In this document: positions 26,680 through 36,134 of the stretch, piece by piece | Layout: each line of letters begins with the position of its first letter | Position numbering within the stretch: position 1 is the stretch's first letter | Source of the DNA: Pseudoalteromonas aurantia | GTDB lineage: Bacteria > Pseudomonadota > Gammaproteobacteria > Enterobacterales > Alteromonadaceae | Direction: 5' to 3' | Length of the DNA: 64,000 bases | Assembly (NCBI RefSeq): GCF_005886875.1 | Contig: NZ_PNBY01000070.1 | Location: 1 to 64,000, forward strand | Notes under the pieces: generated by a model | What the model was told of the DNA's origin: nothing | What the model saw: the letters and a program-made list of their open reading frames with translations, nothing else | The model's database searches: none | Made by a program: the position numbers and the translations under genes

Positions 26680-27510
26680 TTAGCTAAAAACGACAGTTTT
26701 GTTGTCGTTGATAAACACTTTGTGCTCCGATGCTAATTGAAGTGCTTTACAAAATACTGTTTTCTCGATGTCTCGTCCCATCTTTGCCATTGCTTGTGCT
26801 GTATCAGCATGACTAACTTGAGTCACATTTTGTGCAATGATTGGCCCTTCATCTAGCTCATCGTTAACAAAGTGTGCCGTTGCGCCAATGATTTTAACTC
26901 CTCTTTCAAATGCTTGATGATAGGGCTTTGCACCAATAAACGCCGGAAGAAATGAGTGGTGAATGTTGATAATTCTATTATTAAAGCGTGCGACAAACTC
27001 AGGGCTAAGAATACGCATATATTTTGCTAAGCCGATGATGTCTGGTTTGTAACTTTCAACTAAGTCGCCAACAGCTTTATCATGCTCGGCTCGCGAAAGC
27101 CCTTCGTGTGAGATAAAGTGATAAGGTACGCCAAACCCTTCAACCAATGGCGCTAAGTCTGGGTAATTGGCTACTACAGCGAGTATTTCAATATTTAGCG
27201 CTTGCTCGAATTGCTTTAATAGCACTCCACCCAGGCAGTGTGCTTCTTTTGTAGCAAGTAGCACAACCTTGGTTTTTTCTTCCCCATGCATGGTGACTTT
27301 TGCCCCAGAGGGCAATTGTTGACGTAGCTGTGTCAAAAAGTTATCGCTAGGTTGCCCGGTTAATTCTGTGCGCATGAAAAATCGTTGGCCTGCGGTATCT
27401 ACAAATTCATTATTGCGTGTAATATTTAAGGTGTGTTCGAAACACAAGTTAGTTATTTTGGCGATGAGACCTACATCATCAGTGCATTCTGTTGTTAAAA
27501 TATAATTCAT
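26680..27510 (-). CDS. purU: formyltetrahydrofolate deformylase
   Basis: A 276-residue enzyme releasing formate from 10-formyl-THF, balancing one-carbon pools. An N-terminal ACT domain (LTTECTDDVGLIAKITNLCF) is followed by the formyltransferase-like domain with AVVANYPDLAPLVEGFGVPY. The catalytic set is NIHHSFLPAFIGAKPYHQAF, GATAHFVNDELDEGPIIAQN and the conserved Asp. It sits on the minus strand between crbR and crbS, so it interrupts the two-component pair. Whether it is functionally tied to acetate growth is not shown. Confidence 0.94.
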   Translation of the reverse strand: MNYILTTECTDDVGLIAKITNLCFEHTLNITRNNEFVDTAGQRFFMRTELTGQPSDNFLTQLRQQLPSGAKVTMHGEEKTKVVLLATKEAHCLGGVLLKQFEQALNIEILAVVANYPDLAPLVEGFGVPYHFISHEGLSRAEHDKAVGDLVESYKPDIIGLAKYMRILSPEFVARFNNRIINIHHSFLPAFIGAKPYHQAFERGVKIIGATAHFVNDELDEGPIIAQNVTQVSHADTAQAMAKMGRDIEKTVFCKALQLASEHKVFINDNKTVVFS

Positions 27511-27638
27511 TTTTCCTCATTCCTATATGAATAATCCCCCTCTACTTTAAAAGTAAACGCGGTATTTGGGAATGTTAATTTCTCATAGAGTGCATACTAT
27601 TAATTTTTTATTTTCCAATATTTTATATTTTTGAGTCC

Positions 27639-30600
27639 TTAATGTTGATGTATTAATAATGCCCTGAGTTTTGCGGGTTTTATGGGTTTAGATAAATAAT
27701 GAATATTGAGCGCTTTAGTTTGGGTTTTTAGCTGAGGATCGCGCATTGCGGTGATTAAAACAGCTGGTACTTGGCTTTGCCAAATTTCACGTAAGGTTTT
27801 GATGAGTGTGATGCCATCACAGTCAACTCCGAGTTGGTAATCCATCAAAATCATATCAGGCGCTTTATTTTCTTGTGCATACGTTAATGCCTCATTCATA
27901 TTAATGAATAATTGGTAATTTGCTTGCCACTTATCTAACAAACTAGCCATGGCTGATAAGTTCTTAGGGTCATCGTCAACCGCAATGAGTGACAACTTGC
28001 GCTTATTATCGCTGTTGCTCTGTAATAATGTTTGTTTATCGGATCTGTGTGGTGCTAGTGCTGAATCACCATACGGAACTTCAATACTAAAACGGCTCCC
28101 TTTGTTTTGAATAGAGCGAACATCAAGTGTAACTGATAATAAATCACAGAGCCGTTTAACCACACTCAGTCCAAGTCCAACACCTTTATTATCGTCATTC
28201 TTTACACGATAAAAGTCATTAAAAATCTTTTTTTGCTCATACTCACTGATGCCAGCCCCTGTGTCCCACACTTCTATGCGTAAATTATGCTTACGTGCAC
28301 GACAGGCCACCAGTACTTTACCTGTATCTGTGTATTTCACTGCATTTGACACTAAATTTTGAATAATTCGGCGTAAGTAAGTGGTATCACTGTGTACTAT
28401 ATGGTGGGCACTACGCACCGCCAGGATCAGCCCTTTTTCTTTTGAGAGCATTGCATACTCGTTTGCAAGTGGATTTAAAATATCGTCAATATCAAAATGG
28501 CGTGGTGAGGGCTTCATAGCGCCTTGTTCAAGTTTAGCTATATCAAGGAGTGCTGACATAAGGTGCACCGTTGAATCTAAGCTATCACCCAGTTTGTTAA
28601 AGTTTCCCTGATCTTGAGGGGTTAGGGCTTGCTCGTTGATAGCGGCGAGATAGAGTCTTGCTGCATTGAGTGGTTGTAAAATATCGTGACTGGCCAGCGC
28701 CAGGAAACGTGTTTTACTATCATTGGCCATTTCAGCGTCTTTTTTAGCATTAATGAGTGCCTGCTCGGTTTCAATTCGACTGGCTATTTGTGATTCTAAA
28801 TCGGTGTTAATGGTTCTGATCTCTTGAGTCCGAGCTTCTATACGGTTTTCGAGATCCATATTGATTTCTTCAAGCGCATTTTGTGTGGCGATATGCATGG
28901 TTATGTCAGAAAAGCTGGTAACAAACCCTCCTTCAGGTAACGGGTTACCTATCATTTCATATACTTGCCCATCACGACGATGACGAATAAAGTGATGAGA
29001 TGTACCATTACGTAAGTGTTGGACTCGCTTCTCCACTTGGCGCTCTATTTCACCTGGTCCACATTCTCCGCGATTGGCATTAAAGCGGATCACTTTCTCA
29101 ATGGGTAAGCCAACATCAAGAAAACCTTCGGGATAATTAAACATTTCACTGTAGCGTTTATTCCAAGCAACCAGTTTTAGATCTTTATCAACAACAGAAA
29201 TACCATGACTTAGGTTTTCTAAAGAAGTATAGAGTAAATTTTGATTAAATTGCAGAGCTTGTGTTGTTTCATCAAAGAAGTTAACGACTTCTTCAAATGC
29301 CATTTGTCTGCCTGAGGCAACGGTATGAATTAAAGCTTGAGCAGATGAGGCGCCTAAAACACCGGTAAGAGAACGCTCACAATAAGCGATAAATTCAGGT
29401 GTTGGATAGGCATTATTGTCATCAATATCGTGGCTTAATGAATAATGACCAAGTAATTGATTAGAGCGCTGCACGCCTAAAAAGGTTTGCAATAACACTT
29501 TAAAGTCATACACGCTGGCTTTGACATTTTTGTTTAATCTTTTGGCTAATGTGGCTTGTTCTTTGGGATTTACAAAAGCCGCTGCCTGAATTTTATCAAT
29601 TAACCGTTCATGGGCAGCCAAAGAAAAGCTAATGTAGCAACAAACATTTGCACACAGAGCGATGAGTGTACCTTGAGTGATAATGCTTTGACGGGCGTCA
29701 TAGCTCATTATTGCACCGGCTTCGAGTACCGGAAGCATAAGAAACACTATCCAACAGACTAAACCTGCAAACAATCCAGCATATACACCATACGCATGGC
29801 CTTTACGCCAATACAGGCCAAAAACAATGGCAGGAAGAAGCTGTGTGACAAGAGAAAAAGCGACTAACCCCATGTTGGCCAGAGCTTCTCCATGACCAAA
29901 CCATTGCTGATATAAATAGGCCAATAGTAAAATAGCAGCGATGATAAAGCGTCGAATTAACAGTATCTGAGATTTATAGTTTTTGGTTAATGGGTTATAT
30001 CTAAATTTACGTTTGATAAGTAATGGTAGTACCACATCGTTTGATAGCATGGTGCTTAGTGTAAGGGTTGCAACGACGATCATGGCAGTTGCAGCAGATA
30101 GCCCGCCAATAAACACAAAGGTGGTAATGATTGAATGACCATGCATAAGGGGCAAAGCTAATACAAAGCTATCAGCAGTAACACCTAAACCAATATTTGG
30201 GTGTATGGCCGCAGTGGCGATGGGAATGATCATTGCGGCGGTTAGTAACAGATAAAGTGGAAATGCCCAACGCGCAGTGTGTAAATGACGTCTGTCTTGA
30301 TTGTCGACTACGGTGACGTGAAATTGGCGAGGTAAACATATAATGGCTGCAGCTGCCATAAGTGACTGACCAATGAAGTTAAAGTTAAATAATTCAAAAC
30401 CTTGCCAATGCGTGCTCAGTGACAATAGCGTGTCTGGTTGTTTATAGAGTGAGATTAATGCCAGCGTTGCCACTGCGGCCAAGGCCAATAGTTTAATTAA
30501 TGATTCAAATGCGACGGCCAGCATTAAGCCGGAACGATATTCGGTAACATCCACTTTTCGCGTGCCAAAAAATATGGCGAATAATGCCATGATGAGTGTA

Positions 30601-31076
30601 CCTGTGAGCGCCAATATAGTGCCAGATACTTTTTCGTCTTGTTGTAATAATAAAAAACTACTGCTCAATGCTTTGAGTTGTAATGCAATATAAGGAATTG
30701 TAGCCAGTAATGCGATGAGCGTAACCATAATGGCTGTGGCTTGGCGTTTTCCGTAACGAGCCGAAATGAAATCGGCAATGGTAGTAATGTTTTGTTTTTT
30801 GCTCACCAATACCAGTTTTCGCAAAAAACCATGGGCAAATAAGAAAAGAATAGCAGGGCCTAATAAAATAGGTAAATAGTGCCAACTGCTGGTTGCGGCA
30901 GTACCCACAGCACCATAGTAAGTCCATGAGGTACAGTAAATTCCCAGAGAAAGAGCATAAACGTATGGGTGATGGCTTATTCTTAGCGCATTGGGGGTCG
31001 TTTTATCACCCCAATTCGCTATCCAAAACAAAATCCCGATATAACACAAGGCGACAAATGTTAAAGCTACAGTCAT
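27639..31076 (-). CDS. crbS: SSS-transporter-fused hybrid histidine kinase (CrbS-like)
   Basis: A 1145-residue inner-membrane sensor. Residues ~1-490 form a sodium:solute-symporter-like module with about 13 hydrophobic helices. A PAS domain follows (~605-715, LENLSHGISVVDKDLKLVAW), then a coiled coil, HisKA with SHDILQPLNAARLYL (phospho-His), HATPase (NLVSNAVKYTDTGK, DTGAGI, GVGLGLSVV) and a C-terminal receiver (VDDDPKNLSAM, MILMDYQLG, LSKPIK). The architecture matches CrbS, the kinase of the acetate switch. The fused SSS domain probably senses or transports substrate. Divergent from the DUF4212/symporter operon. Confidence 0.92.
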   Translation of the reverse strand: MTVALTFVALCYIGILFWIANWGDKTTPNALRISHHPYVYALSLGIYCTSWTYYGAVGTAATSSWHYLPILLGPAILFLFAHGFLRKLVLVSKKQNITTIADFISARYGKRQATAIMVTLIALLATIPYIALQLKALSSSFLLLQQDEKVSGTILALTGTLIMALFAIFFGTRKVDVTEYRSGLMLAVAFESLIKLLALAAVATLALISLYKQPDTLLSLSTHWQGFELFNFNFIGQSLMAAAAIICLPRQFHVTVVDNQDRRHLHTARWAFPLYLLLTAAMIIPIATAAIHPNIGLGVTADSFVLALPLMHGHSIITTFVFIGGLSAATAMIVVATLTLSTMLSNDVVLPLLIKRKFRYNPLTKNYKSQILLIRRFIIAAILLLAYLYQQWFGHGEALANMGLVAFSLVTQLLPAIVFGLYWRKGHAYGVYAGLFAGLVCWIVFLMLPVLEAGAIMSYDARQSIITQGTLIALCANVCCYISFSLAAHERLIDKIQAAAFVNPKEQATLAKRLNKNVKASVYDFKVLLQTFLGVQRSNQLLGHYSLSHDIDDNNAYPTPEFIAYCERSLTGVLGASSAQALIHTVASGRQMAFEEVVNFFDETTQALQFNQNLLYTSLENLSHGISVVDKDLKLVAWNKRYSEMFNYPEGFLDVGLPIEKVIRFNANRGECGPGEIERQVEKRVQHLRNGTSHHFIRHRRDGQVYEMIGNPLPEGGFVTSFSDITMHIATQNALEEINMDLENRIEARTQEIRTINTDLESQIASRIETEQALINAKKDAEMANDSKTRFLALASHDILQPLNAARLYLAAINEQALTPQDQGNFNKLGDSLDSTVHLMSALLDIAKLEQGAMKPSPRHFDIDDILNPLANEYAMLSKEKGLILAVRSAHHIVHSDTTYLRRIIQNLVSNAVKYTDTGKVLVACRARKHNLRIEVWDTGAGISEYEQKKIFNDFYRVKNDDNKGVGLGLSVVKRLCDLLSVTLDVRSIQNKGSRFSIEVPYGDSALAPHRSDKQTLLQSNSDNKRKLSLIAVDDDPKNLSAMASLLDKWQANYQLFINMNEALTYAQENKAPDMILMDYQLGVDCDGITLIKTLREIWQSQVPAVLITAMRDPQLKTQTKALNIHYLSKPIKPAKLRALLIHQH

Positions 31077-31205
31077 GGTTTTTCTTATTGTTTGCTGGTA
31101 TTTCTACCATAACATATTTGTCTAATATGTCGTCATATTGATTATGGTTATTTGTTTGTAGCTTTATGTTTTATATGACTTATTTCAATTTTTGTGTCGT
31201 ATTTT

Positions 31206-31217
31206 AGACTAATGTCT
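31206..31217. promoter_or_regulatory. AGAC-N4-GTCT dyad upstream of crbS
   Basis: AGACTAATGTCT lies 130 bp before the crbS start, in the crbS/DUF4212 divergent region (375 bp, otherwise without a gene). It is a near-copy of the site at 31351 and of those between the porin and acs. A candidate regulator site, inferred from recurrence only. Confidence 0.5.
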
Positions 31218-31350
31218 TATAAATAGTGTTTTCATTAAATCATCAATACTGCCGTGTACACAAAAGAACATAATTCTATGTTAAATATGGTGTTTTTTGT
31301 TTTCTGTTTTGGCTCAAATTCCAGTTTACGTAAACGTAATCATTAAGTTA

Positions 31351-31362
31351 AGACTAAGGTCT
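31351..31362. promoter_or_regulatory. AGACTAAGGTCT dyad upstream of the symporter operon
   Basis: A perfect AGAC/GTCT dyad 90 bp before the DUF4212 ATG. ACTAAGGTCT is identical to the acs-proximal copy at 23863-23872. Proposed site of the acetate-switch regulator. Confidence 0.55.
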
Positions 31363-31451
31363 CAATTTCATATTGCAATGACGTTGCTAAGGTAAATAGT
31401 GACAATTAACACCAATACGGCTCAATCGTGAGCAAGTGAAAGGGGATAAAA

Positions 31452-31715
31452 ATGGCTTTTAAAGACGAAGAACAAGCAAAAGCATACTGGTCAGAAAATC
31501 TCGCTCTGATGTTTAAGTTATTGGCAATTTGGTTTGTTGTGTCATTTGGTTTTGGCATTTTATTGGTCGACGTACTGAATGATGTACGTTTTTTTGGTTT
31601 TAAACTGGGTTTTTGGTTTTCACAGCAAGGCGCAATTTATACGTTTGTTGCTTTGATTTTTGTCTACGTATTCAAAATGAATTCATTAGATAAAAAATAT
31701 GGCGTAGATGAGTAG
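31452..31715 (+). CDS. DUF4212 small subunit of a sodium:solute symporter
   Basis: An 87-residue membrane protein with two hydrophobic helices (residues ~20-42, LLAIWFVVSFGFGILLVDVL; ~52-75, GFWFSQQGAIYTFVALIFVY) and a hydrophilic N-terminus rich in charge. It corresponds to DUF4212, the small partner always found directly before the VC_2705-type symporter. Ten bp separate the two genes. It probably assembles with or stabilises the transporter. Confidence 0.92.
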   Translation: MAFKDEEQAKAYWSENLALMFKLLAIWFVVSFGFGILLVDVLNDVRFFGFKLGFWFSQQGAIYTFVALIFVYVFKMNSLDKKYGVDE

Positions 31716-31724
31716 GGGTATAAA

Positions 31725-33449
31725 ATGGACGTACAAAATCTTACATTTATTATTGTTGGTTTAAGTTTTGCACTTTATATCGGCATCGCAATTTGGGCGC
31801 GAGCAGGCTCTACCAATGAATTTTATGTCGCTGGCGGCGGCGTACCCCCATTTGCTAATGGTATGGCGACGGCGGCAGACTGGATGAGTGCAGCATCATT
31901 TATTTCTATGGCTGGGATCATTTCTTTTGCCGGATACGATGGTGGTGTTTATTTGATGGGCTGGACGGGTGGCTATGTACTGCTGGCTTTATGTTTAGCG
32001 CCATATTTAAGAAAGTTTGGTAAGTTTACGGTGCCTGATTTCATCGGTGATCGTTATTATTCACAAGTGGCTCGAATCGTTGCTATTTTATGTGCCATCT
32101 TTATTTGCTTCACGTATATCGCAGGGCAAATGCGAGGCGTGGGTGTGGTCTTTTCTAGATTCTTAGAAGTTGATATCGAAACGGGCGTTTACATTGGTAT
32201 GGTTATTGTCTTCTTTTATGCTGTATTAGGTGGCATGAAGGGGATCACCTATACGCAAGTGGCACAATATTGTGTATTAGTATTTGCCTACTTGGTACCG
32301 GCTATTTTTATCTCGTTGATGATGACTGGGCACTTCTTACCACAAACGGGTTTTGGCGCGACATTGGCAGATGGCTCCGGTATGTATGTACTCGATAAGT
32401 TGGATGGACTCAGTGCTGAACTCGGTTTTGCGCAATATACCGAAGGATCCAAAAGCATGATTGATGTATTCGCGATCACAGCAGCATTAATGGTCGGAAC
32501 AGCTGGTTTACCGCACGTTATTGTTCGTTTCTTCACGGTTCCGAAAGTCAAAGATACGCGGATCTCAGCAGCATGGACATTGGTTTTTATTGCTATTGTT
32601 TACACCACAGCGCCTGCTGTTGCCTCGTTTGCACGAGTAAATATGGTAGATACGATTAATGGTAAAGATGGCAGCGGTACACTCTATAGTGAAGCGCCAC
32701 AGTGGGTAAAAAACTGGGAAAGAACTGGGTTAATTACTTTTGAAGATAAAAATGGTGACGGAAAAATGTCTTATTCGGCAGGTAAGCTAAGTGATCCAAA
32801 TAGCGCCAATGAGGTGAAAATTGACCGTGATATTATGGTATTAGCTAACCCTGAAATTGCAGATTTACCAGCGTGGGTTATTGCTTTGGTTGCCGCTGGA
32901 GGGATTGCCGCTGCACTGTCTACGACTGCGGGGCTGCTATTGGTGATCTCTACATCCGTGTCTCATGATTTACTAAAACGGACTTTAAAACCTGATATCA
33001 ATGATAAGCAAGAGCTATTAGCTGCGAGGCTTGCTGCGATGATAGCGATTGTGATTTCTGCTTACTTTGGGATTAATCCGCCCGGATTTGTTGCTTCAGT
33101 GGTTGCCTTCGCATTTGGTCTTGCTGCAGCAAGTTTCTTCCCTGCGATCATTATGGGGATTTTCTCAAAGCGCATGAACAAAGAAGGCGCAATTGCTGGC
33201 ATGGTAACAGGTATTACCTTTACCGCGACGTATATCATTTACTTCAAATTTGTAAGCCCGGATCTCAACTCAGCAGAGAACTGGTTGTTTGGTATTTCAC
33301 CTGAAGGGATCGGTATTGTTGGTATGATTGTGAATTTTGCGGTGGCTGCGGTAGTACTTAAGCTAACAGCTGACACACCAAAAGAAGTACAAGATATGGT
33401 CGAAAGCATTCGTAACCCGAAGGGATCATTCGCGGCACAGGCACACTAA
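31725..33449 (+). CDS. sodium:solute symporter, acetate-type (ActP-like)
   Basis: A 574-residue SSS-family permease with about 13 hydrophobic helices. Typical elements are FYVAGGGVPPFANGMATAAD, WMSAASFISMAGIISFAGYD and GTAGLPHVIVRFFTVPKVKD. A hydrophilic insert (~residues 295-380) contains DKNGDGKMS, resembling a calcium-binding loop. It is the VC_2705-type symporter, coupled to DUF4212, whose substrate is thought to be acetate or a related short-chain acid. The location beside acs and crbS supports that by inference. A hairpin follows. Confidence 0.92.
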   Translation: MDVQNLTFIIVGLSFALYIGIAIWARAGSTNEFYVAGGGVPPFANGMATAADWMSAASFISMAGIISFAGYDGGVYLMGWTGGYVLLALCLAPYLRKFGKFTVPDFIGDRYYSQVARIVAILCAIFICFTYIAGQMRGVGVVFSRFLEVDIETGVYIGMVIVFFYAVLGGMKGITYTQVAQYCVLVFAYLVPAIFISLMMTGHFLPQTGFGATLADGSGMYVLDKLDGLSAELGFAQYTEGSKSMIDVFAITAALMVGTAGLPHVIVRFFTVPKVKDTRISAAWTLVFIAIVYTTAPAVASFARVNMVDTINGKDGSGTLYSEAPQWVKNWERTGLITFEDKNGDGKMSYSAGKLSDPNSANEVKIDRDIMVLANPEIADLPAWVIALVAAGGIAAALSTTAGLLLVISTSVSHDLLKRTLKPDINDKQELLAARLAAMIAIVISAYFGINPPGFVASVVAFAFGLAAASFFPAIIMGIFSKRMNKEGAIAGMVTGITFTATYIIYFKFVSPDLNSAENWLFGISPEGIGIVGMIVNFAVAAVVLKLTADTPKEVQDMVESIRNPKGSFAAQAH

Positions 33450-33460
33450 CTCCGCTTGGG

Positions 33461-33492
33461 AATTGTTAGCCCAGCCTACTGGGCTAACAATT
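33461..33492 (+). terminator. 13-bp perfect hairpin after the symporter gene
   Basis: AATTGTTAGCCCA / TGGGCTAACAATT with a 6-nt loop, but only a short T run follows. It overlaps by 4 nt with a second hairpin (33489-33540), so the two compete partly. Confidence 0.7.
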
Positions 33493-33540
33493 TATAGCAA
33501 AGCGTGTTGTGACCTCACTGTACATACTTTGCTATAAATT
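33489..33540 (+). terminator. second 14-bp perfect inverted repeat before the DUF294 gene
   Basis: AATTTATAGCAAAG (33489-33502) is perfectly complementary to CTTTGCTATAAATT (33527-33540), with a 24-nt loop and GTCTTTTTTC directly after. It looks like a terminator placed only 21 bp before the ATG at 33562. It might separate the DUF294 gene from the symporter transcript or act as a leader element. Confidence 0.6.
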
Positions 33541-33561
33541 GTCTTTTTTCAGGATCATATT

Positions 33562-35400
33562 ATGACTGCTCATGTACAGGATGTCATGGCATTTACGCAT
33601 AAACAAATGCCGTTCAGTCACCTTCCATCTGCTGCTTGCGCGTATTTTTCAAACCATTTAAGTGTGATATATGTGACGTATGAAACGCAAGGGGAGTGGC
33701 TAAATCAAACAGAAGTGAATCTGTATTTAGTGCGTTCTGGCACATTTGATTTGGTATCGTCGCAAGGAGAGGTAGTGGTCCGGTTAGCAGAAGGAGATTA
33801 CTTTGGTTTTCCTTCACTGTTGAGCGGCGATAAAATTAGTAATCGGTTACAAGTGGCAACCCCTGGTTTGGTATACGTTTTGGGTCAACATGATTTTGAC
33901 TATTTACGTAGAGAGTATAAAGAGTTTGAACAGCACTTTGTGAGGGCGCACACTAATCGTTTATTAAGTACACATTATCAGTCTAGAAGTAGGAATTGGT
34001 CAGAATATAAAGTGAATGAGATGATGTCTGCGCAGGTGATCACATCAAATATGCAGATAAGTATTACTGAGGCGGCAAGAGTTATGTCACGCCACGGTAT
34101 TTCATCTTTGATCATTACGGATGGAAGTGAGTTATTGGGGCTGATCACGGATAGAGATTTAAGAAATCGTGTGCTGGCTGTTGGGTTTGATCCTAGCTTA
34201 CCAGTACAGACGATTATGACAGAAAAGCCAAAGTTTATTTTTGAACATAATCGTGTATTTTCTGCACTTCAGTTAATGTTGAAGCATAATATACATCACT
34301 TACCTGTATTAGATGAAGAGTACACCCCCAAAGGAATGATCACCAGTACGGACTTACTTAAACTACAAAAAAGTGATCCGGTACAACTCATTAATCAAAT
34401 TTATAAAGCTCGCAGTGTACTGGAAGTAAAACGCTGTGCGAGTGAACTCCCTGAATTGCTCAAAAAGTTTTCTAACAAAATCGATGATATTTCAACCATA
34501 GGTAAAATACTAAGTGGTGTGACAGATGCATTAACGACTCGCTTAATTCAGTTATATCAAGCGGAGCATGGCATTGCGCCTTGCGACTTTTGTTGGGTAT
34601 GTTTTGGCTCACAAGCCAGGGAAGAGCAAACATTACATTCAGATCAAGACAATGGCTTAGTGCTTGAAGAGGCGGTAACAGACGAACAACTTGTATATTT
34701 TGCCCGCTTAGGTGCGTATGTCTGTGAACATCTTGTCGAGTGTGGCATAAGGCGCTGCCCAGGTAATATAATGGCTAGTAATGAAGCGTGCAGAGGCACG
34801 GTGACACAGTGGATTGATCGCTTTTATAATTGGATTAGTTCTCCTACACCTAAAGCCATGCTCAATTGCAAAATATACTTTGATCTGCGATTAATTGATG
34901 GATCTGCATCGCTGTTTCGAGATTTATGCGCGCAGTTAGATCAGATCTGCAAAGATGATCTTTTTTATGCGACGATGGCGACTGACATAAACACGAATTC
35001 TGTGCCGATTGGTTTATTTCATCAATTTAAACTTGAAAAAGGGACTGTGGATCATAAATACTTGGATCTTAAACGTCGAGGTGTGGTGATCATTAATGAT
35101 CTGGTTCGCTTATACGCTTTAAAAGCGGGTGTATTAAAAGCAAATACACTTGAGAGGCTTGATGCGTTGTTACAATTTAGCGTATTGAGTAAAAGAGATA
35201 TTTTTGATTTGAAAGACTGTTGGCGCTACCTCACACAACTGCGTTTAAAAACACAAATAGATCGAGATGGACTCCCGAGCAACTGTATCGATCCACAAGC
35301 GCTTACTTCTTTGCAAAAACATCAGCTTAAAGAAGCTTTTTTCTTAATAAAGCAGGCTCAACAGGCGAGTGTATTTAAATTTGCTCGGGGGAGTTTATGA
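33562..35400 (+). CDS. cyclic-nucleotide-binding/CBS/DUF294 nucleotidyltransferase-like protein
   Basis: A 612-residue cytoplasmic protein. An N-terminal CNMP-binding-like domain (~residues 15-130, with GEVVVRLAEGDYFGFPSLL) is followed by two CBS motifs (~150-275, ITEAARVMSRHGISSLIITD and HLPVLDEEYTPKGMITSTDL). Next is a DUF294 nucleotidyltransferase-like domain (WVCFGSQAREEQTLHSDQDN, with the GS...D-D signature) and the DUF294 C-terminal domain. Such proteins commonly accompany the DUF4212/symporter/acs genes. The probable role is regulatory, sensing nucleotides. The enzymatic activity is not known. It overlaps the next gene by ATGA. Confidence 0.88.
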   Translation: MTAHVQDVMAFTHKQMPFSHLPSAACAYFSNHLSVIYVTYETQGEWLNQTEVNLYLVRSGTFDLVSSQGEVVVRLAEGDYFGFPSLLSGDKISNRLQVATPGLVYVLGQHDFDYLRREYKEFEQHFVRAHTNRLLSTHYQSRSRNWSEYKVNEMMSAQVITSNMQISITEAARVMSRHGISSLIITDGSELLGLITDRDLRNRVLAVGFDPSLPVQTIMTEKPKFIFEHNRVFSALQLMLKHNIHHLPVLDEEYTPKGMITSTDLLKLQKSDPVQLINQIYKARSVLEVKRCASELPELLKKFSNKIDDISTIGKILSGVTDALTTRLIQLYQAEHGIAPCDFCWVCFGSQAREEQTLHSDQDNGLVLEEAVTDEQLVYFARLGAYVCEHLVECGIRRCPGNIMASNEACRGTVTQWIDRFYNWISSPTPKAMLNCKIYFDLRLIDGSASLFRDLCAQLDQICKDDLFYATMATDINTNSVPIGLFHQFKLEKGTVDHKYLDLKRRGVVIINDLVRLYALKAGVLKANTLERLDALLQFSVLSKRDIFDLKDCWRYLTQLRLKTQIDRDGLPSNCIDPQALTSLQKHQLKEAFFLIKQAQQASVFKFARGSL

Positions 35401-36029
35401 TGGGGGTGTGTAAGTGGTTACATTCGCAATGGGTATCGTGGCAATTGAAGCAAAGCTACTTTGATCAACATGAGTATGTGATTGTAGATCTTGAGTTAAC
35501 TGGCTTAGAGCCAAAAAAACATGAGATTGTGTCTGCTGGCTGGGTGACGATGCAATCGTTAAAAATAAACTTAAACACGGCGGGGTATATGTTAAATAGT
35601 GATGTGAATAGCTTACTGCAAAGTCCGATTTATCATGGGGTAGACAATACACAATTAACCGCACAAGGCGCACCTTTAAGTACATTAGTTGACACGTTTG
35701 CTGAGGCCTTAAATGACCGGATTTTGGTTTGTCACAATGCACAACTTGATTGGGCGTTTATTCAACATGTTGCAAGCGCTGAGCAGAAAGTGATTCAACC
35801 AAAAGCAATTGTCGATACTTTAAAAATTGAAAAGCACCGTTTATTAGTACAAGGAAAACACCTAAAGCAGAGTGATTTAACTCTTGCTGCGTGTCGTGAA
35901 CGCTATGCTTTACCAGCCCACTATGAGCACAATGCATTAAGCGATGCCTTAGCAACTGCGGAGCTATTATTGGCACAATATCATACGATGAATATGGGCA
36001 ATCGTGAAAAACTCAGTGCAATAATGTAA
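35397..36029 (+). CDS. DnaQ-like 3'-5' exonuclease
   Basis: A 210-residue DEDD-type exonuclease domain protein. ExoI is VIVDLELTGLEPKKHEIVSA (Asp, Glu), ExoII is ILVCHNAQLDWAFIQ (Asp) and ExoIII is HYEHNALSDALATAELLLA (His, Asp). The upstream overlap with the DUF294 gene implies cotranscription. A second ATG at 35400 is better spaced from GGGGGAG, so the start may be one codon later. Family members trim nucleic acid ends. The reason for its regular pairing with DUF294/CBS proteins is unknown. Confidence 0.9.
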   Translation: MMGVCKWLHSQWVSWQLKQSYFDQHEYVIVDLELTGLEPKKHEIVSAGWVTMQSLKINLNTAGYMLNSDVNSLLQSPIYHGVDNTQLTAQGAPLSTLVDTFAEALNDRILVCHNAQLDWAFIQHVASAEQKVIQPKAIVDTLKIEKHRLLVQGKHLKQSDLTLAACRERYALPAHYEHNALSDALATAELLLAQYHTMNMGNREKLSAIM

Positions 36030-36134
36030 AAAATGTTGTTTTTCTCTTAGACATTTTTCTTTGGTCGATTACAATAGCGCCATCTTAAAGGGGAACATCC
36101 CTTCTTCTATACTAAAGGCTGGATTTTCAATTCA

